Below are positions 9,525 through 18,496 of a DNA stretch of 64,000 nucleotides, piece after piece. This stretch comes from CALGDE01 sp964655355. GTDB lineage: Bacteria; Cyanobacteriota; Cyanobacteriia; CACIAM-69d. The DNA lies in NCBI GenBank assembly GCA_964655355.1, contig CAZZMD010000003.1:72610-136609 (forward strand). Direction: 5' to 3'. The position numbers and the translations under genes were made by a program. Under the pieces are notes generated by a model. It made no database searches. It was not told the DNA's origin and saw only the letters and a list, made by a program, of their open reading frames with translations. Position 1 is the first letter of the stretch. Each line of letters begins with the position of its first letter.

Positions 9525-9949
9525 AGGGGCTTTATCCCGCGTTTCAAAGGGACCCGTAGCGCGATCGCGATCAACTCGGGCTGACAGCACACCTATTGGC
9601 AGACATCATCAGGTTTGGCGTCGCGCCATCTTCATCATTCAAGGAGGACTATAGCCTACCCCCGACAAGTGCTAGAGGAAACTACAACACAATCGAGTCA
9701 GCAATGATTGAGACTTCAACGAAATATTGAGAACCATATCTTTTTCGCAAGAATTTCGCCATTCTCTTGTTTATGATCTAGCCTCAAACTGGAAATATCT
9801 GCTGTTAAAGGGGGGACGTGGTCAGGACTTCACGGGTTAGTTTATAAGTCCTAATATGGAAGTATAAGTACCTAATATAGAAGCATAAATATACTTTGGC
9901 TAACTAGTAGAAACCAACAGGAAACTAACAGGATTTGACGGTAGGGTAA
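9525..9949. promoter_or_regulatory. Intergenic region with a 21-bp direct repeat upstream of the GAF gene
   Basis: No gene is seen in these 425 bases. DNA becomes AT-rich from about 9650. Two adjacent 21-base units, 9850-9870 and 9871-9891, match at 18 of 21 positions (core CCTAATATgGAAGtATAAgTA). They end 58 bases before the start codon at 9950. Spacing of two helical turns would suit binding of two repressor dimers, which is an inference. Confidence 0.5.
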
Positions 9950-11608
9950 ATGACATACGAATCTTTGGGCGCGGACAAGTTGTTGGAGCAAGGAAATTCC
10001 ATAATTGACTTCAAAACGACTGAGGAAAAAGAGTTCATAGAGATAATTGAACAAGAGATTCGTGATGCATCAAATGAGTACTTAAAGATAAGAGATTCTA
10101 TCCTCGGCTTCAAGCGTGAGGCCAGCTCTACACAGCCCCGCTCTACGCAGCCTAGCTCTACACAACGACGAAAAGTTGATTCCTCACGCATCCGCGAATC
10201 AAAGCGTGAGCTTATACAAAATGCCCTGGAGATAGTATGTGAGAGGCTGGAAGCTCAAACAGCCGCAGTATTTTTGTTTTCGAAAAGGGGAGTCCTGGAG
10301 CGCGCAGGCTTGTGTGGATTCGACAGAGATGGTCAGAGGTTATCTGATAACTGGTTTAAGGAAGAAAGTTATGAAGTAGGAGAGAGTTTTACTGGCATGG
10401 CAGCAGAGGCCAAGTCAGGTTCAAAGTACGGGAGGATTCAGTATACGGATAATCTCAGTAGTCACAAGTTGAAAGTTAAGAATAGGGAAGGTTATATTTC
10501 AAAACTTGGCTCCCTTAATGATGCGATCGCAATACCTTTAAATGGACGCAATAAAACCTATGGAGTTTTAAGGGTACTCAATAAAGTGGAAACGGATGGA
10601 ACTGGCAAAGTCATTCCATCCCGAGCCTCATTCACAAAGGACGATGTAAAGCTTTTGCTATTTCTTGCCAATTACATCGCCAACATGTTGTCCAATTTTC
10701 GTAGAGATATTCAGACAGATATTTTCAAATATCTCAGCAGGTTATTAATTCAGCATCCTTACAATGTCGAAATCTCTGCAAAGGCGCTATATCAAGAGAT
10801 AGTCGACCTATTAGTAAAGAACCCTGAAACGGCTTTCAATGCAGGAATTCTCCGGTCCAAGGATAGAAAGACTTCAAAACTCAGCGTCGAGGCTGTATCT
10901 TTAATTGATGGCATTGATGACAATCGAAATGATAGTCCAAGAGTATTAACCAATGATCATTTTCTGGGGTTTGTAGACAAGAGCAAACAGTCGCTCATCC
11001 TCCGGAACATACAAGATGAACAGACTCTGCAGAAATTTACCAATAGGGATTGGATTAAAAGGAACAAGTTCAAATCTTTTGGGTGTTTTCCTCTAATTTC
11101 GAAAGATGAAGTTGTGGGCACCTTCTCCCTATATACTGGATACAATTATGACTTCCACGTCGACAGTATTGACTTTCTACAAGGTATTTCTGACCTAATT
11201 GCTGCTTTCATGCTAGAGCTCAAAGCGGGATCTTTGTACGAATCTTTGATTAAGGAATTAAATGGAAGCCTGGACGTTGCTACAGGTATGAATAAGCCCA
11301 AACCAAGTGGAGAAGAAATTATTTCGTCTAGATTTTGTGCCCTTGCAGAGCAGTGGAAAGCCGAGACAATCAGAATTCCTTCCATCAATCGTAAAATGAT
11401 GCATCCCGCTTATCAGCAAATTATTGGACTAGGGGAAGCAGCCATACCATTCATCCTTGAAGATCTTGATAAACAACCTGAACACTGGTTCTGGGCTTTA
11501 AGAGCTATTACAGGTGACAATCCTGTGGAGGAAAAATACCAAGGTAATATAGGAATTATGACAGAAGCTTGGCTTAATTGGGGTCGAGAAAAGGGCTATA
11601 CTCGGTAA
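9950..11608 (+). CDS. GAF-domain protein with distinct C-terminal domain (putative two-gene module with the next gene)
   Basis: The 552-residue protein opens with an acidic helical segment and a Ser/Thr/Gln-Pro linker (three repeats of STQP-type). A first GAF domain covers about residues 80-240 (ALEIVCERLEAQTAAVFLFS ... DAIAIPLNGRNKTYGVLRVLNKV), and a second GAF-like domain about 260-425 (FGCFPLISKDEVVGTFSLYTG). The last 100 residues are a separate domain: FCALAEQWKAET, HPAYQQIIGLGEAAIPFIL, PEHWFWALRAITGDNP, AWLNWGREKGY. I recall this C-terminal pattern as a widespread uncharacterised family, often next to small DUF7689-type proteins as here, but have not checked it. The DNA is AT-rich (20 of 60 G+C at 10681-10740), with only one HIP1-like site, so recent acquisition is likely. 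ATG 9950 follows GTAGGG. Confidence 0.75.
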   Translation: MTYESLGADKLLEQGNSIIDFKTTEEKEFIEIIEQEIRDASNEYLKIRDSILGFKREASSTQPRSTQPSSTQRRKVDSSRIRESKRELIQNALEIVCERLEAQTAAVFLFSKRGVLERAGLCGFDRDGQRLSDNWFKEESYEVGESFTGMAAEAKSGSKYGRIQYTDNLSSHKLKVKNREGYISKLGSLNDAIAIPLNGRNKTYGVLRVLNKVETDGTGKVIPSRASFTKDDVKLLLFLANYIANMLSNFRRDIQTDIFKYLSRLLIQHPYNVEISAKALYQEIVDLLVKNPETAFNAGILRSKDRKTSKLSVEAVSLIDGIDDNRNDSPRVLTNDHFLGFVDKSKQSLILRNIQDEQTLQKFTNRDWIKRNKFKSFGCFPLISKDEVVGTFSLYTGYNYDFHVDSIDFLQGISDLIAAFMLELKAGSLYESLIKELNGSLDVATGMNKPKPSGEEIISSRFCALAEQWKAETIRIPSINRKMMHPAYQQIIGLGEAAIPFILEDLDKQPEHWFWALRAITGDNPVEEKYQGNIGIMTEAWLNWGREKGYTR

Positions 11609-11637
11609 TCAATTGTTGGCTAATTGGCTGAAAGCTT

Positions 11638-12081
11638 ATGTGTCAGTTCAGGGAATTTTTTCCAAACTTATCTGACGAGAATCTCCATCCAGACGTGAGC
11701 CCCCAAGATTCTACTTACAACGGAATAGCATATTCAGTTAGTAGAAGGGAGAAGGATCGCTACTGGTGGCCAGACGCATTGGGTGATTATTATTGGCCCA
11801 GCAGCATTCCAAGGGAAGAAACCACAGAAGCATTTCTTACAATGTACTCTTCTTTGAATTATAAGCATTGTAAAAGCTCTGAATTAGAGGAAGGCATTGA
11901 GAAGGTAGCTATATATGTAGATGCGACTGGAACTCCAACGCATGCAGCCAGGCAGGCAGAAGATGGTTATTGGGAAAGCAAAATAATTCATGCTGAGGAT
12001 ATACGTCATGCGACTCCTCAATGTTTAGAGGGTGAAATATTTGGCAAAGTGTGGATGATCTTATGTCGCCGCCGAACATAA
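11638..12081 (+). CDS. Small protein resembling DUF7689
   Basis: The 147-residue protein starts 29 bases after the GAF gene on the same strand and is probably cotranscribed with it. Recognisable elements are YNGIAYSVSRREKDRYWWPD, YYWPSSIPREETTEAFLTMY, LEEGIEKVAIYVDATGTPTHAARQAEDGYWESKI and the final DIRHATPQCLEGEIFGKVW. The THAARQ-x-W-SK block and the WWP/YWP motifs are those I associate with DUF7689; the papain-like look (Asn/Cys near the start replaced by N-G-I-A, His in THAARQ) is only suggestive. No known function. The base composition matches its AT-rich partner. Confidence 0.65.
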   Translation: MCQFREFFPNLSDENLHPDVSPQDSTYNGIAYSVSRREKDRYWWPDALGDYYWPSSIPREETTEAFLTMYSSLNYKHCKSSELEEGIEKVAIYVDATGTPTHAARQAEDGYWESKIIHAEDIRHATPQCLEGEIFGKVWMILCRRRT

Positions 12082-12239
12082 ATATATATTGCTGACACCA
12101 GCAGAGCAAAGATTTATGGGAATCAGTGAATTTTCTGTCGCAGGTTCCCTTAGTGAGTCTATTTTCCGGCGAAATTCATTATTAAATAAGACCTTTCTAT
12201 GGTTCTTAAATGATCGCCCCGCAAGGGAAGCGAAAATCT

Positions 12240-12274
12240 GATCACCCCTGTCATCTCCAGCTGGAGGTGTGATC
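12240..12274. terminator. Hairpin between convergent genes
   Basis: GATCACCCCT (12240-12249) pairs with AGGTGTGATC (12265-12274) at nine of ten positions, and the interior holds the perfect palindrome CTCCAGCTGGAG. There is no clear T-run. It sits between the ends of the DUF7689-like gene and the vWA-GTPase gene, so a bidirectional terminator is the simplest reading. Confidence 0.4.
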
Positions 12275-12292
12275 TTCACTTCGTCCCAGTTA

Positions 12293-15124
12293 CTATGCTA
12301 AAAACGATGCAAACTCTCGCTCTTCGCCATCAAAATATAGCCTTATATCTGGATTGAAGAGTGCATCCAGAGTCCGCTTCAAGGTATCGATACTTTCCTC
12401 TAAAGGGAGTCTTCTCTCATTATCTATTTCGCTTTGAGTATCATCTCTATCATTCCAATTTACGCGAAGCAACTGTGTGTACAGTGAGAAGAGTAGAGGT
12501 AATTCAATATTCATTGGTCCAATATTTCCTCGCGAGTTTATGAGCGAGATTGGACATACCATTGTTAGCCACTTTGATCCCGGAGCAAAGAATGCTGGAA
12601 ATATTTGCTTTATATCTTCAATTACTTCACTAATATTTCTGTCACGGCAAAGATCATACTTCGTAATGGCAATTACTATTGAAGGAGCATTTTCCTTCAC
12701 AAAGGAAGTATGGTTGACTGATCTAAGAAGTCTGCTGGCACCAGTCACATCAGCAGTTTCAAATACATCTCTATCTTGCTGCAGGAATTCCGCAGAAATA
12801 AAAATAATCATGCATGAGGCATCACCTAAATAATTTTGAAATGTATTTAATTCATCTTGATAAAGCTCTCTTTCAGATACACTTAATTCATCAATCAAGC
12901 CCCCCCTGTAATCAGTGAGCGACAAGGAACATATTTTTTGGCGCATTCCAAATAGTAGATCAAAATGGTATGAAGTAGTCTCCTGTGTTATGTCTAGCCA
13001 TCCAGTACCTGTACTTGAAGCACTCCGAATATCATTCCATTGGCGTCGAAGACTACGGTGATGCTCGGCATTCGAAGCAAGCAGCTGTAACCCTGTATTA
13101 GTGCCAATCGACATGCATTGATATAGAGCTGAAATATAGGATGTTTTACCAGATGCCCTATGACCGAACATTACTATTGTGGAATGAGTACTTGCTTCAG
13201 ACACAAAGTCATCAACTCCAGTTACCTCAAAAGTTTCAAATTCGAAAGGCTCAAGAGCAATCGGTGAGGTGTCACGCTCAAACACCGCCACATCAAATTC
13301 AATTGTTTCTAGCTGAATTTCATTGCGATCGCCGCGCTTACGGACCGTGACCGTTCCCGTTTGCTCTGGGTCGTAACTGTTAGCCACTGCGGCATACTCT
13401 CCCCCCATTCGACGCAATACGCTGAGCCCAATATTGGCAAAGGGTAATGCTGTATCCCGCAACTCACTCTCTTCCTGGATATCCCCCAATAACGCCTCAA
13501 AGCTTTTGGGAGCGAGCCCTAATCGCTGACAAATCGACTCCGAAAGCACGTCCAAAACCCGCTCCGTCTGACTCCTGGATGCTCCACCCAGCAAGATGTC
13601 TCGCACGCGCTGGTCCGGCTCCACAGACTCATCGCCAAAGAACGCGTAACGACATGCCGATTCCTCTTTACCATCTACCCGCCGCAATAGCCCGCTCAGC
13701 AGCACCTCTGCCACATGGTGTTGCCGGACTTCCTCATCAAACTCTTCCCGAAATTCCTGGCGCAGCAAATCAATCACCGGCAAACTCACCGGCGTCGCAG
13801 CCATTAACATCGCCAGTTGTAACACCGTCGGCTTCGCATTCGCCCGGAATTGCCGCACTCGCTCCAATGCGGTCGGTTCAGAAATTGCGATCGCCGGACT
13901 TTCATCCTCTGCTGGGTCAACAACGGGCGATCGCCGAGACTTGCGGGGCACCAAATCAAAGACCCGACCGGGCACCGTCACCTCTCCCCGTCCGGCGATC
14001 GTCCGCGCCCAATCCTCCAACGAATCCGCCTCTAGGGTCACCACAGGCACATTCAACAGCCCTTGCCCTCTCCGGCGTATCAGCCGTCTGGGTAATCCGG
14101 TTACCGCTAACTGCCGATTGGTTACCCCAGGGGATAGGGCCCCAAATCGGGCTGCCTGCCCCCGTCCCAACGCCGTCCGTGACCATAATCGAGCTGGGAA
14201 CATCTGGAGAATCGCTACCGGTTGAGCTTTCCCCCAGAGCCCCAACCAGTCGTAAATATTCCCGGGCTGGGCGATCGCCCCAGAGCGCCATAGGGGCGAA
14301 ACACAATCTGAAACCACCCAAATAATCCGCCGCCCGCTAGCATCAATCAATTCTTTGGGATTGCGAGGTCTTGCGCCAAGTTTAGAGACGCCATCCGGCA
14401 ACTCCGCCGACCGTTGAAAATGCCCCTGCCACCCGCGAAGCAATACCGGGCATCCGTCGTTCTCCGCTTCTGTTTTTGTTGCCAGCCGCCAGGTACGGAT
14501 CGTGCGGAACGCCCCCTGATATTCCACCAAATGCTTCAGCTCGGCGATCGCCCGTTCCCAAATTGCCGTAGTTTTGCTAGCCTCAATCACCAAATCTAAT
14601 TCCAACCAACGCTCCTGGCGGGGGTGGGTCACCGGAATCCAGACCTCCGTGTCAGCAATGCGCTGTACCGTAGCACTCTCGTCCAAATCAAAGCGACTCC
14701 GCGATGGTTCCTTACGCATCAACGGCCGCAGGGCACGGGCTAAATCACGGCGGGTACGCAAGGCCGGGGCTGCGGGTACGGAAAAGGGTATTCCCTGGGG
14801 GCGCTCCGGCTTCCCGCTCGTCCCCTCATGATTTGCCCCCGTTGGCTCCTGGATGGGTAGACGTGGCTCTTCGGGCTGCGGCGCTTCATCAACAGTTTCG
14901 ACGGGATCACCCGTGGGAGTCCTTTGAGGTTGCTCCTCTTCCTCCTCCGTAGGGGAAGATACTTCTCTTTCCTCAGCCTGTTGGGACGCCAGAATCGACG
15001 CCAACCAGAGCATGTCGGCAAGGTCGATCGCATCAAAATCAAGCTGACTTGCGTTTAAGGTGTCCGCGATTGGCTCGATGTTGAATCGATCTGCTGATCT
15101 TCGCTGCTGCTCAGGTGCTTCCAC
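12293..15124 (-). CDS. vWA-like protein of a vWA-MoxR-VMAP conflict system, with C-terminal GTPase
   Basis: The N-terminus (LNASQLDFDAIDLADMLWLAS) matches the start of SAV_2336-type proteins. Residues of about 165-385 form the vWA-like domain, with a degenerate metal site (LVIEASKTTAIW) and RRIIWVVSDCVSPLWRSG. A helical region follows, ending in a linker (LEPFEFETFEV) near residue 630. From about 645 the chain is a P-loop GTPase: GHRASGKT (654-661), switch II-like LTDYRGG (near 738), and ITKYDLC (near 818) as a TKxD base-specificity motif. DNA before about 13270 is AT-rich (17 of 60 G+C at 12601-12660), whereas the vWA part is GC-rich with HIP1 sites (37 of 60 at 14041-14100). The start is GTG, overlapping the MoxR gene by 70 bases, so translation is likely coupled. 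It is last in its operon. Confidence 0.85.
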   Translation of the reverse strand: MEAPEQQRRSADRFNIEPIADTLNASQLDFDAIDLADMLWLASILASQQAEEREVSSPTEEEEEQPQRTPTGDPVETVDEAPQPEEPRLPIQEPTGANHEGTSGKPERPQGIPFSVPAAPALRTRRDLARALRPLMRKEPSRSRFDLDESATVQRIADTEVWIPVTHPRQERWLELDLVIEASKTTAIWERAIAELKHLVEYQGAFRTIRTWRLATKTEAENDGCPVLLRGWQGHFQRSAELPDGVSKLGARPRNPKELIDASGRRIIWVVSDCVSPLWRSGAIAQPGNIYDWLGLWGKAQPVAILQMFPARLWSRTALGRGQAARFGALSPGVTNRQLAVTGLPRRLIRRRGQGLLNVPVVTLEADSLEDWARTIAGRGEVTVPGRVFDLVPRKSRRSPVVDPAEDESPAIAISEPTALERVRQFRANAKPTVLQLAMLMAATPVSLPVIDLLRQEFREEFDEEVRQHHVAEVLLSGLLRRVDGKEESACRYAFFGDESVEPDQRVRDILLGGASRSQTERVLDVLSESICQRLGLAPKSFEALLGDIQEESELRDTALPFANIGLSVLRRMGGEYAAVANSYDPEQTGTVTVRKRGDRNEIQLETIEFDVAVFERDTSPIALEPFEFETFEVTGVDDFVSEASTHSTIVMFGHRASGKTSYISALYQCMSIGTNTGLQLLASNAEHHRSLRRQWNDIRSASSTGTGWLDITQETTSYHFDLLFGMRQKICSLSLTDYRGGLIDELSVSERELYQDELNTFQNYLGDASCMIIFISAEFLQQDRDVFETADVTGASRLLRSVNHTSFVKENAPSIVIAITKYDLCRDRNISEVIEDIKQIFPAFFAPGSKWLTMVCPISLINSRGNIGPMNIELPLLFSLYTQLLRVNWNDRDDTQSEIDNERRLPLEESIDTLKRTLDALFNPDIRLYFDGEEREFASFLA

Positions 15125-16215
15125 AGGCGTTGAATCAAGTCCTCTCGAGTTTGAACATTGGGGTCACGCTCACGCATAACCAAATAAATCGCATTCAGTA
15201 ATTGGTCTGTCGCCAAGTCCCCCTTCACCCTGTCGTTACGTTTGCTTTCAAATTTCCTAACCAGGTCTCCAATCAGCTCCGGGGAGAGCGATCGCGAAGT
15301 AACATCAACATCATTTTCGCGATCCTCCTCGTCCAGTTGCAGCTGTTGACGAAGATGGGCATTGACTATGTCGGTTAAACGTTGCGTATCGGGCTCTGGC
15401 ATCGTCAAACGCACACAGCGCCGTAGAAATGGGGGTGGAAAATCCCGCTCTCCATTGCTGGTCAGAATGAGCAAGGGAAACTCTGTGCTTTCTACCAGAC
15501 CACCGGTAATTGTGGTCTTGCCCTCAGTAACGCCATTTCTATTGAAGGTTGATTGCTCGTTTGGATCACGGTAAGCGGTGCGGACTTCCACCGCCTTTTT
15601 TCTCTTCTCAATCCGTACTAGCTCTGGAATATCAAAGGTGCCCTCTTCAAAAATCGATAGCAAGTCATTCGGTAAATCGATATCACTCTTATCGATTTCA
15701 TCAACGATAAGGATTCGAGGCTTTCTATTGGGGCTGGGCAACAGTGCTGTGCCCAAGGGGCCGAGACGGATGTAGTCACCGATATTTTCGAAGCGATCAT
15801 CACCTTCCCCATCGACCCCGTTACCATCATTTCCCTTAGAACGGGCCGCATCTTGCAAACGGGCGATCGCATCGTAAAGATACAGCCCATCCTTCAAGGT
15901 GGTGCGGGTGGTGATGGGCCAATAGAGCACTTCCCCCAAGCCCAACTCCCGGGCGATCGCGTAGGCCAGAGACGTTTTACCGGTGCCAGGTTTACCGGTG
16001 ACCAATAGGGGACGCCGTAGGTATAGGGCCGCGTTGACCAGTTCGATTTCTTCATCCCGCGCCTGGAATGTAGCCCCGCGATCGCGCTTTCGTTGGTCAG
16101 CTCTTCGCCACGCTGGAGGGGGGGGCAGGTTGAGGGGATCATCGGGTTTGATGCGTTCTTCCCCCGTCCCCTGGAAGACTGGTTTGAAGGTGGATTGGGA
16201 TTTCTCGTCGGCCAT
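15055..16215 (-). CDS. MoxR-type AAA+ ATPase of the conflict system
   Basis: A 386-residue AAA+ ATPase with Walker A GKPGTGKT (residues 74-81), Walker B ILIVDEID (Asp172/Glu173), a sensor-1 region FPLLILTSNGERDFPPPFLRRC and a C-terminal helical lid. In vWA-MoxR pairs the hexameric ATPase uses ATP hydrolysis to remodel partners held by the vWA protein; here it lies between the VMAP/protease gene (12 bases upstream) and the vWA gene (70-base overlap). It is probably cytoplasmic. Acidic, Gly/Asp-rich insertion at 127-142 (GNDGNGVDGEGDD) is unusual and may be a flexible loop. Confidence 0.9.
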   Translation of the reverse strand: MADEKSQSTFKPVFQGTGEERIKPDDPLNLPPPPAWRRADQRKRDRGATFQARDEEIELVNAALYLRRPLLVTGKPGTGKTSLAYAIARELGLGEVLYWPITTRTTLKDGLYLYDAIARLQDAARSKGNDGNGVDGEGDDRFENIGDYIRLGPLGTALLPSPNRKPRILIVDEIDKSDIDLPNDLLSIFEEGTFDIPELVRIEKRKKAVEVRTAYRDPNEQSTFNRNGVTEGKTTITGGLVESTEFPLLILTSNGERDFPPPFLRRCVRLTMPEPDTQRLTDIVNAHLRQQLQLDEEDRENDVDVTSRSLSPELIGDLVRKFESKRNDRVKGDLATDQLLNAIYLVMRERDPNVQTREDLIQRLWKHLSSSEDQQIDSTSSQSRTP

Positions 16216-16227
16216 AATTCAGTGCCC

Positions 16228-18021
16228 TTAGGACGCTTCAAATTGAGAGACACGGGGGAGCAAGATATTTGGATCTTCCCAGACCAATGCCAGGTTAACC
16301 CCAATCCCATCCCCCTCCCGACGCATTTTGCGAATACGGTCAGGAACATCCGCTATGGTGATTTTTTGACCGTCGGGAAACACGTTTTCTAACTGTGGGT
16401 TGCAATCTGAAGCACGGGACCACAGCAGCATGGACAGACTCTTTCTCTCCTCCTCAACGGCAACTTCAATGAATTCACCAACCGTGCTGTAATCTTCGTT
16501 GTCAAAGGCATCGCAATCGTTTAACAGCAACGCTGTCGTGTCATCGCACTTTAGCAGGCAGTCCCATAGCTGTTTGTCATCGGCACAAGACAGGCGTTTG
16601 AATAGCTTGCGGGCATCTCGCTGGGGATCCCCATGAGCTCGGGCCCAGCAGCTTTTCCAGTGTCCCCGTAATTTCTGAGTTGTCTCCAAGCTAGGGTGCT
16701 GCTCTAGGTTTGTCCGCAGCACCACACAGTGCTCACCTCCCAAACATTGACGGCGAGTCACTGGACTCATCTCAAAGGCGTAGTCGAACCAAGGACGGGG
16801 GAGAAAATAATGCACTACGGGATAAGTCTCGTCGGGCAAATCACCGCTCACGTCCCAAACACGCTTTGGGATCTGACTGAATGCCATTAACTCACCCCGG
16901 CAGATGGGATCTGGGGGATTGTTGGGATTGTAGGTTTTCTGATCGCCCACCGCATAAATCCATACTTCCACTTCCACTGCGTCACCGGGGCGCTCGTCAG
17001 TATTGACTTTGACGAGGATGTTCGTCGGAGAAGTGATTGGGGCGGCGGATTGAGTCTCGGAACCGGCTAGTTTGCGTTTGAGTTGCTCAACGTCGTGCCC
17101 TTGCGATCGCATCCATTCCGCTAGTCGTTGCTTAGTCTCAGGGGAGAGCTGGCAACGAACGAGGGCGGACGTAACGAAGTAAATCAGGTTGCCTTCGGTT
17201 TTCCAATCGTTGTCAATGAACGGGCGATCGCCACTGAAGGCCGACAGGCGATCGCGAATTGAGCCAGCGCTGCCACAGTCCAGGGTTTGAAGCAAAGCCC
17301 CTAACGGTTGGGTTAACGTTTCTCCATCGTCATTTTCAAACCCCAGACCATCACAAAATTCATGAGCAAGAATCCGATCTTCTAAGCCAAAAAGCTTTAA
17401 CCGGCGGCAGGAAATGGCAAAGGCGCGATAGTCGGTGCCTTCCGTTGCGACGATCATGCCGATAATGCAGCCGCTCTGAATATCCAGGAGCGGTGATCCG
17501 CTATAGCCTCCTTTGATGACGTTCATGGTGGAGTCATCAGGCTTATTCAATTGAAGGCGGTGATCGGTGATACGTCCCATCGGCTGGTATCCCAGTGTGA
17601 TACGCCCCTCCGGCTGAGGGAAACCTTGGACTCTGTATGTATGACCGACATCCGATGCAGCGTTCCAGGAGGCAAAGGAGGCCGGAGGAAATTGAAAGGT
17701 TGGTTCTTGCAAAAGGCGCAGGATGGCAATATCACCGCTGGTTTCTTGGGCGGGCACCCAATCCACAATGACTGCCTCAAAGATTTTTCGTTCTAAGGCT
17801 GAGTTGATGGGGAATTCCACATGGACGATTTGCTCGGGCGGCGGTTTGCTTTGCCATTGCTCGTCTTCCTTGTCTTCCACGGCTAACGCTTCCAGAACAA
17901 CATGGGCGCAGGTGAGCACGTAGCGCTGGGCGATCGCAAAGCCAGTCCCCACCGTGCCCCCATCACAGGGGCGGCTAATCTTGGCAATGATGTTTTCGTA
18001 GTCGCTGGGTTGGAGGGTCAC
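16228..18021 (-). CDS. Trypsin-like protease fused to VMAP C-terminal region
   Basis: Residues 1-215 are a chymotrypsin-fold serine protease with all three catalytic residues visible: His40 in TCAHVV, Asp97 in SGDIAIL and Ser174 in GGYSGSPLL. There is no signal peptide, so it acts inside the cell. Residues of about 240-320 form a small helical effector-associated domain (LGALLQTLDCG ... LAEWMRSQGHDVEQLKRKL). From 335 to the end is the VMAP-C region, closing with the family's GVNLALVWEDPNILLP signature. In published vWA-MoxR-VMAP systems the VMAP protein is the third core partner and often carries a caspase or trypsin effector. The Trypco1 gene lies 18 bases upstream and moxR 12 bases downstream, so all are likely in one operon. 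Confidence 0.9.
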   Translation of the reverse strand: MTLQPSDYENIIAKISRPCDGGTVGTGFAIAQRYVLTCAHVVLEALAVEDKEDEQWQSKPPPEQIVHVEFPINSALERKIFEAVIVDWVPAQETSGDIAILRLLQEPTFQFPPASFASWNAASDVGHTYRVQGFPQPEGRITLGYQPMGRITDHRLQLNKPDDSTMNVIKGGYSGSPLLDIQSGCIIGMIVATEGTDYRAFAISCRRLKLFGLEDRILAHEFCDGLGFENDDGETLTQPLGALLQTLDCGSAGSIRDRLSAFSGDRPFIDNDWKTEGNLIYFVTSALVRCQLSPETKQRLAEWMRSQGHDVEQLKRKLAGSETQSAAPITSPTNILVKVNTDERPGDAVEVEVWIYAVGDQKTYNPNNPPDPICRGELMAFSQIPKRVWDVSGDLPDETYPVVHYFLPRPWFDYAFEMSPVTRRQCLGGEHCVVLRTNLEQHPSLETTQKLRGHWKSCWARAHGDPQRDARKLFKRLSCADDKQLWDCLLKCDDTTALLLNDCDAFDNEDYSTVGEFIEVAVEEERKSLSMLLWSRASDCNPQLENVFPDGQKITIADVPDRIRKMRREGDGIGVNLALVWEDPNILLPRVSQFEAS

Positions 18022-18039
18022 GAAGCCAAATTATTCCGA

Positions 18040-18396
18040 TTATTCCGAGCGATCGTTTTTCCACTTCAGCGTGATTTCGTAGTTGGCTTCCCCGCCCACC
18101 TTCGTCACCACAGCATCCATTTCTGCGCTGAGTTTAACGCTGAATTTCACTTCGACTTCATCCGCTGGCGTTGTCATACCGTTCAAACGCTGATGGATTA
18201 TCTCCACTGTGGGTTCAAGGGTCTTCAAAGCTTCGCTAAAAGTCTTGCGTGCCCTAGCTGCAACCTTGCCAGGGGAGGCTGAGACTTGCTTTACGTTCTC
18301 ACTTTTGATTTCGTCGACCTCCATAAGGACGAACTTCCCATCACCCACATCAAATTCCACAAGCTTAGTCGCCACAGAGCCTACCCTCCAGAGCAT
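18040..18396 (-). CDS. Trypsin-co-occurring domain (Trypco1) protein
   Basis: The 118-residue protein matches Trypco1, a small domain found beside intracellular trypsin-like proteases in conflict systems. It has a start strand block LVEFDVGDGKFVLMEVDE, a helix AARARKTFSEALKTLEPTVEIIHQRL and a final hairpin DEVEVKFSVKLSAEMDAVVTK...ANYEITLKWK. The EVEVKFSVKLSAE segment is the strongest family mark. Its partner is the trypsin/VMAP gene 18 bases downstream. By position it may restrain or present substrates to the protease; that role is inferred. Confidence 0.85.
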   Translation of the reverse strand: MLWRVGSVATKLVEFDVGDGKFVLMEVDEIKSENVKQVSASPGKVAARARKTFSEALKTLEPTVEIIHQRLNGMTTPADEVEVKFSVKLSAEMDAVVTKVGGEANYEITLKWKNDRSE

Positions 18397-18496
18397 TTAA
18401 GTCACTCGCTTTAGCATACTGAATCACAACCTCACTGGCAGCCAATCAGCATCACATTGAAAAAATCCATGAAAATCTTGATCACCTGACGGCGAT

